Below, one piece after another: positions 61,399-64,000 of a DNA stretch of 64,000 nucleotides. Position 1 is the stretch's first letter. Every line of letters begins with the position of its first letter. Source of the DNA: Magicicada septendecula (lineage: Eukaryota; Arthropoda; Insecta; Hemiptera; Cicadidae); the NCBI GenBank assembly GCA_034769895.1, contig JAWRYS010001454.1, forward strand, positions 186,001-250,000, read 5' to 3'. The notes beneath the pieces are model-generated. The model was given only the letters and a program-made list of their open reading frames with translations. It searched no databases and was not told where the DNA came from. A program made the position numbers and the translations under genes.

Positions 61399-63060
61399 AT
61401 CGGTATGGAGAACAATACATGACTTCCGTGTCCTAAGATTTATATTTAAAATCATTTTCAAAATGAAATATTTCAATAGGAACTACTTTTTTCTACTTTT
61501 TGGTTCAGTCTTAACCACAATACTTTGGTCATTAACGTATACCAACCACCTCACGTTAGCGCACTAGATTTTCACTGATGATGGCAGTCGATGGCACTGC
61601 CGAAACGTAGGGTTTTGCAGAAAACATTGGATCACGGACAAACAGCCCGGGAAGGAATTTTAACAACAAACTACTTCTTTGATGCCGATAACGTATTACA
61701 CATATAAACAAAAACAAGAGCTAGGTATGGTGACAAAACATCAAATAAGTGTTCTGTCATTTTTATATACATACACACATGCACATATTAGTTTGTAATT
61801 ATTATATCATAATAGAAATAAGAACACAGAGTGTATTAATTTATTAAAACATTTATTGCTTCAAAATATGCATACAATTAATGGCTTGTAAAAGTTAATG
61901 TTTGATCTCAATTAACCAGTGCTCAAGTTTCCAAAGTTCTAATATTATGATGTCCGTAATCAAAACAACAGAGCAGGTTTTAGTGTGTATGAGCGTACAC
62001 CGTGGACAAAAGTTTTCAACATTCCCTATGGAGCGTTGCTCAGAGTAAGCTGCGAATCTGCAGTGTACGTTTCACAGAATAAACACGCGGAAAGAAGGAG
62101 GGCTCCGAAATCTCTCATGGACCCCTAGCATCTTGCAGAGGGTTCATTCCCTAAAGACGAAAAGTCTGTCTATGAACCGTTCCTCTATAAACACGTGCAG
62201 TTACTCTGGCCAGCGATCCACAGGAAGCAAATCGCTGTCCACGCTGGACACCTTTTCCGCTTGCAGGCGTTGTGCTGGTGTGGGTTTCGGCACTTTCCAT
62301 TTAAAAAGCGTGCAAACGTCAGAAAAACATGAATGAGGCCAGAAATAACGCGAATTGTGTGTGTGTGTGTGTGTCTTGCCTGCCTTTTTATTGCGGTAAC
62401 CATAATAATAAAATGGAAACGTAAGGATTACATAATTGAGATATGCTCGCCTGGCTCGAACGATATATTTTCTCTCATGCATGATTTAAATTAAAATGAA
62501 AAAGTTATAATTTTGTTGCCTGGCAACAAAACAATTACCATTGTTTGGGAAAGTTTAGATGAATTTTCAAGTACCTTACTCTTGTTAAAACGTAAACGTT
62601 TGCAGGTAAACTACCCCTTCCCCTTAACCGATCTTCACCAAACTCAAAAAGCCTTGAGTTCTCTACAATTTAGGGACGTATGCAAAAATTATTTGATTCT
62701 GTTTGAATATGCGGCAGTTATCGTTCGTCATAGAAAACTTTATCCTTGTTAAAACATAAAACGTTGCAGAAAAACTGCCCCTTTCCCTTAACCGATCTTC
62801 ACCAAAAATAATAAGCCTTGAGTACTCTACAATTTAGAAAATTATGCGAAAAATTATTTGCTTCTGTTTGAGTTTGCGGCTGTTATCGTTTGCCATAGAA
62901 AAAATTCTACACATAGACAGACACACACACAGACACTTTCCGAAAAATGACATTTTTTTCATGTTTTGATGGTAGTAAAATCAGAAACTGCCGTTATCTC
63001 GAACATGATTTTTTTCGCCATGACCATACTTCCATTTCCTTATGGAACATGGAAGTTAAA
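61399..63060 (+). mobile_element. Compact copy of the composite satellite element
   Basis: 5' module (61399-61715, CGGTATGGAGAACAATACAT) with the CTGATGA..GAAACG motif at 61575-61605; a middle segment (61716-62494) absent from the 27 kb copy; a GTTGCCTGGCAAC palindrome (62515); two ~160 bp units (TAAACTACCCC near 62607 and a variant, AAAACTGCCCC, near 62774); an ACAG microsatellite (62910-62936); and the 3' module ending ATGGAAG (63055). With only two units it probably reflects the ancestral layout better than the 27 kb locus. Confidence 0.65.
61757..62494 (+). repeat. Segment repeated, deleted, at 63669-63956
   Basis: The stretch ACACACATGCACATATTAG..TAATAGAAAT (61772-61827) and the stretch CAGCGATCCACAG..GTGTGGGTTTCGGCAC..GCGTGCAAAC..AACGCGAATTGTGTG (62212-62374) both recur downstream in the same order with about 400 bp lost between them. 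ORFs across it (62133 +, 62185 -, 62201 -) are not conserved as frames. Confidence 0.75.
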
Positions 63061-63668
63061 ATCGGTATGGAGAACCATACATGACTTCCATGTCCTAAAA
63101 TTTATATTTAAAATCATTTAAATAGTAATAAAATAAGTGGATGCTTAAGTTCTGAAGAAATTACGTATCAGCTAAAATGGTACCACCATGTCAGGTGGAT
63201 TAAGACTATCATCAACCTTCGTGAGGAAGGACTGTACTTTTGGATAAAATGTCTGTAGGTCGAACGAAGAGGATAAAATGTCTGTAGCTAAAGGTAGCTG
63301 CGATCTGATTCCTGTAATGAAATTGGACTCTTGCTGCGAGGGGCCGAGGGATGTCTATAGTGTTATCAAAGTCTTTCCTGTCAATACTATACTAGTCATT
63401 TTCTTTTCTAAAATCGGGTCTTGATTTCTTTTTTTCCATTTGTCTTCTGATTTCCTGAACGACTATTCTGTTCGCCCGTATAATTATACATTTCTCAGCA
63501 AAACATTTCTTCCTTAACATGTTTGTGTCTCCTGGTTAACACCCACCATTCTGATCCATGTCATAACGCTATATTCCACACAGGCTAGTAAGTAACTAGC
63601 CATCAGGGAGGTCAAAATATTTTCAAGGAGGGGCAAACAATTTTCCAAAGGAGAAAAATATTTATATA
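63061..63668. other. Partial 5' module then unclassified DNA
   Basis: 63061-63118 repeats the 5' module start (CGGTATGGAGAACCATACAT) directly after the 3' end of the previous element. The rest has no gene. 'GGATAAAATGTCTGTAG' occurs twice (63244, 63271) as a short 27 bp tandem. Confidence 0.55.
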
Positions 63669-63956
63669 TTTTTCATACAAACACACATGCACATATTAGT
63701 TTATAATTCTCATGTCATAATAGAAATAGGTAAACAGATTGTATTAATTGATTTAATATAACAACACTGCCCAGCGATCCACAGCTGTCTACCTTTTCGG
63801 CTTGCACGCGGTGTGTTGGTGTGGGTTTCGGCACTTTTCACTTAAAAAGCGTGCAAACATAAGGAAATAAACATTATTGAGGCAATAACGCGAATTGTGT
63901 GTGTGTGTGTGGCCTGCCAGGAACGATATATTTTCACTCATACGTGATTTAAATAA
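63669..63956 (+). repeat. Deleted copy of 61757-62494
   Basis: Second copy of that segment, ending in a GT run (63894-63911) and the CGATATATTTTC..GATTTAAAT string. It is followed by a poly(A)-like run and another 5' module start. Confidence 0.75.
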
Positions 63957-63967
63957 AAAAAAAAAAA

Positions 63968-64000
63968 TCAGTATGGGGAACCATACATGACTTCCATGCT
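63968..64000 (+). repeat. 5' module start of another composite element, cut by the window end
   Basis: CAGTATGGGGAACCATACAT and CTTCCATG match the start at 61399 and 27387. Confidence 0.8.

Overview
This window looks like AT-rich, gene-poor nuclear DNA from an arthropod, most probably an insect. I base that on recognisable remains of a jockey-clade LINE, two Ty3/gypsy-like elements, a mariner, a pogo/Tigger-like DNA transposon and Penelope-type 3' tails, plus many long dinucleotide and trinucleotide microsatellites. No bacterial gene organisation, rRNA, intact tRNA or CRISPR array is visible. The species cannot be named from the sequence. I found no intact protein-coding gene: every ORF with recognisable homology belongs to a decayed mobile element, and most other ORFs are short AT-rich chance frames or run through microsatellites.

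Layout, 0-16 kb: three diverged copies of an unnamed ~400 bp repeat (506, 5524, 13127) whose core keeps one reading frame; a mariner relic (about 2396-4386) carrying a ~600 bp foldback insertion; a direct repeat pair (6581/7507); a minus-strand gypsy integrase relic (11040-11930) next to a Penelope-like tail; a GT/GA compound microsatellite; and a 1.13 kb pogo-like deletion derivative (13962-15094) with TIRs and TA target duplication. 16-27 kb: a decayed jockey-type LINE on the minus strand (about 20450-17480), then mostly featureless AT-rich DNA with a perfect-looking 70 bp tandem duplication.

27.4-32 kb: a composite element with about nineteen ~160 bp tandem units, terminal modules and AC/ACAG microsatellites. 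A compact copy lies at 61.4-63.1 kb. Its plan (end modules, central tandem repeats, microsatellite, terminal hairpin) resembles Helentron-associated DINE/HINE elements of insects and the pearl elements of bivalves. 33-42 kb: a TTC tract, a 316 bp near-perfect hairpin at 35749-36064 and a second copy of a repeat from 15.6 kb. 42-50.4 kb: a broken gypsy-like retrotransposon with LTR starts at 42249 and 49532 and gag-pol remains at 45867-49071.

50.4-51.4 kb: a CpG-rich patch with Inr and DPE motifs and two splice-donor-like sites, the only place where a host promoter and first exons are worth testing. 51.7-61.2 kb: two ~2.7 kb copies of a giant LTR-like sequence, each with TATA box, primer-binding-like site and leader, but no recognisable pol between them. 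The first copy has a four-block heat-shock element just upstream of its TATA box.

The genes do not work together as a pathway; the window is a stratified record of transposon insertions. The most interesting leads are the satellite-bearing composite element, the heat-shock element in the giant LTR, a recurrent hammerhead-like CTGANGA/stem/GAAA motif in several families, the two foldbacks and the three-copy repeat with a conserved frame.
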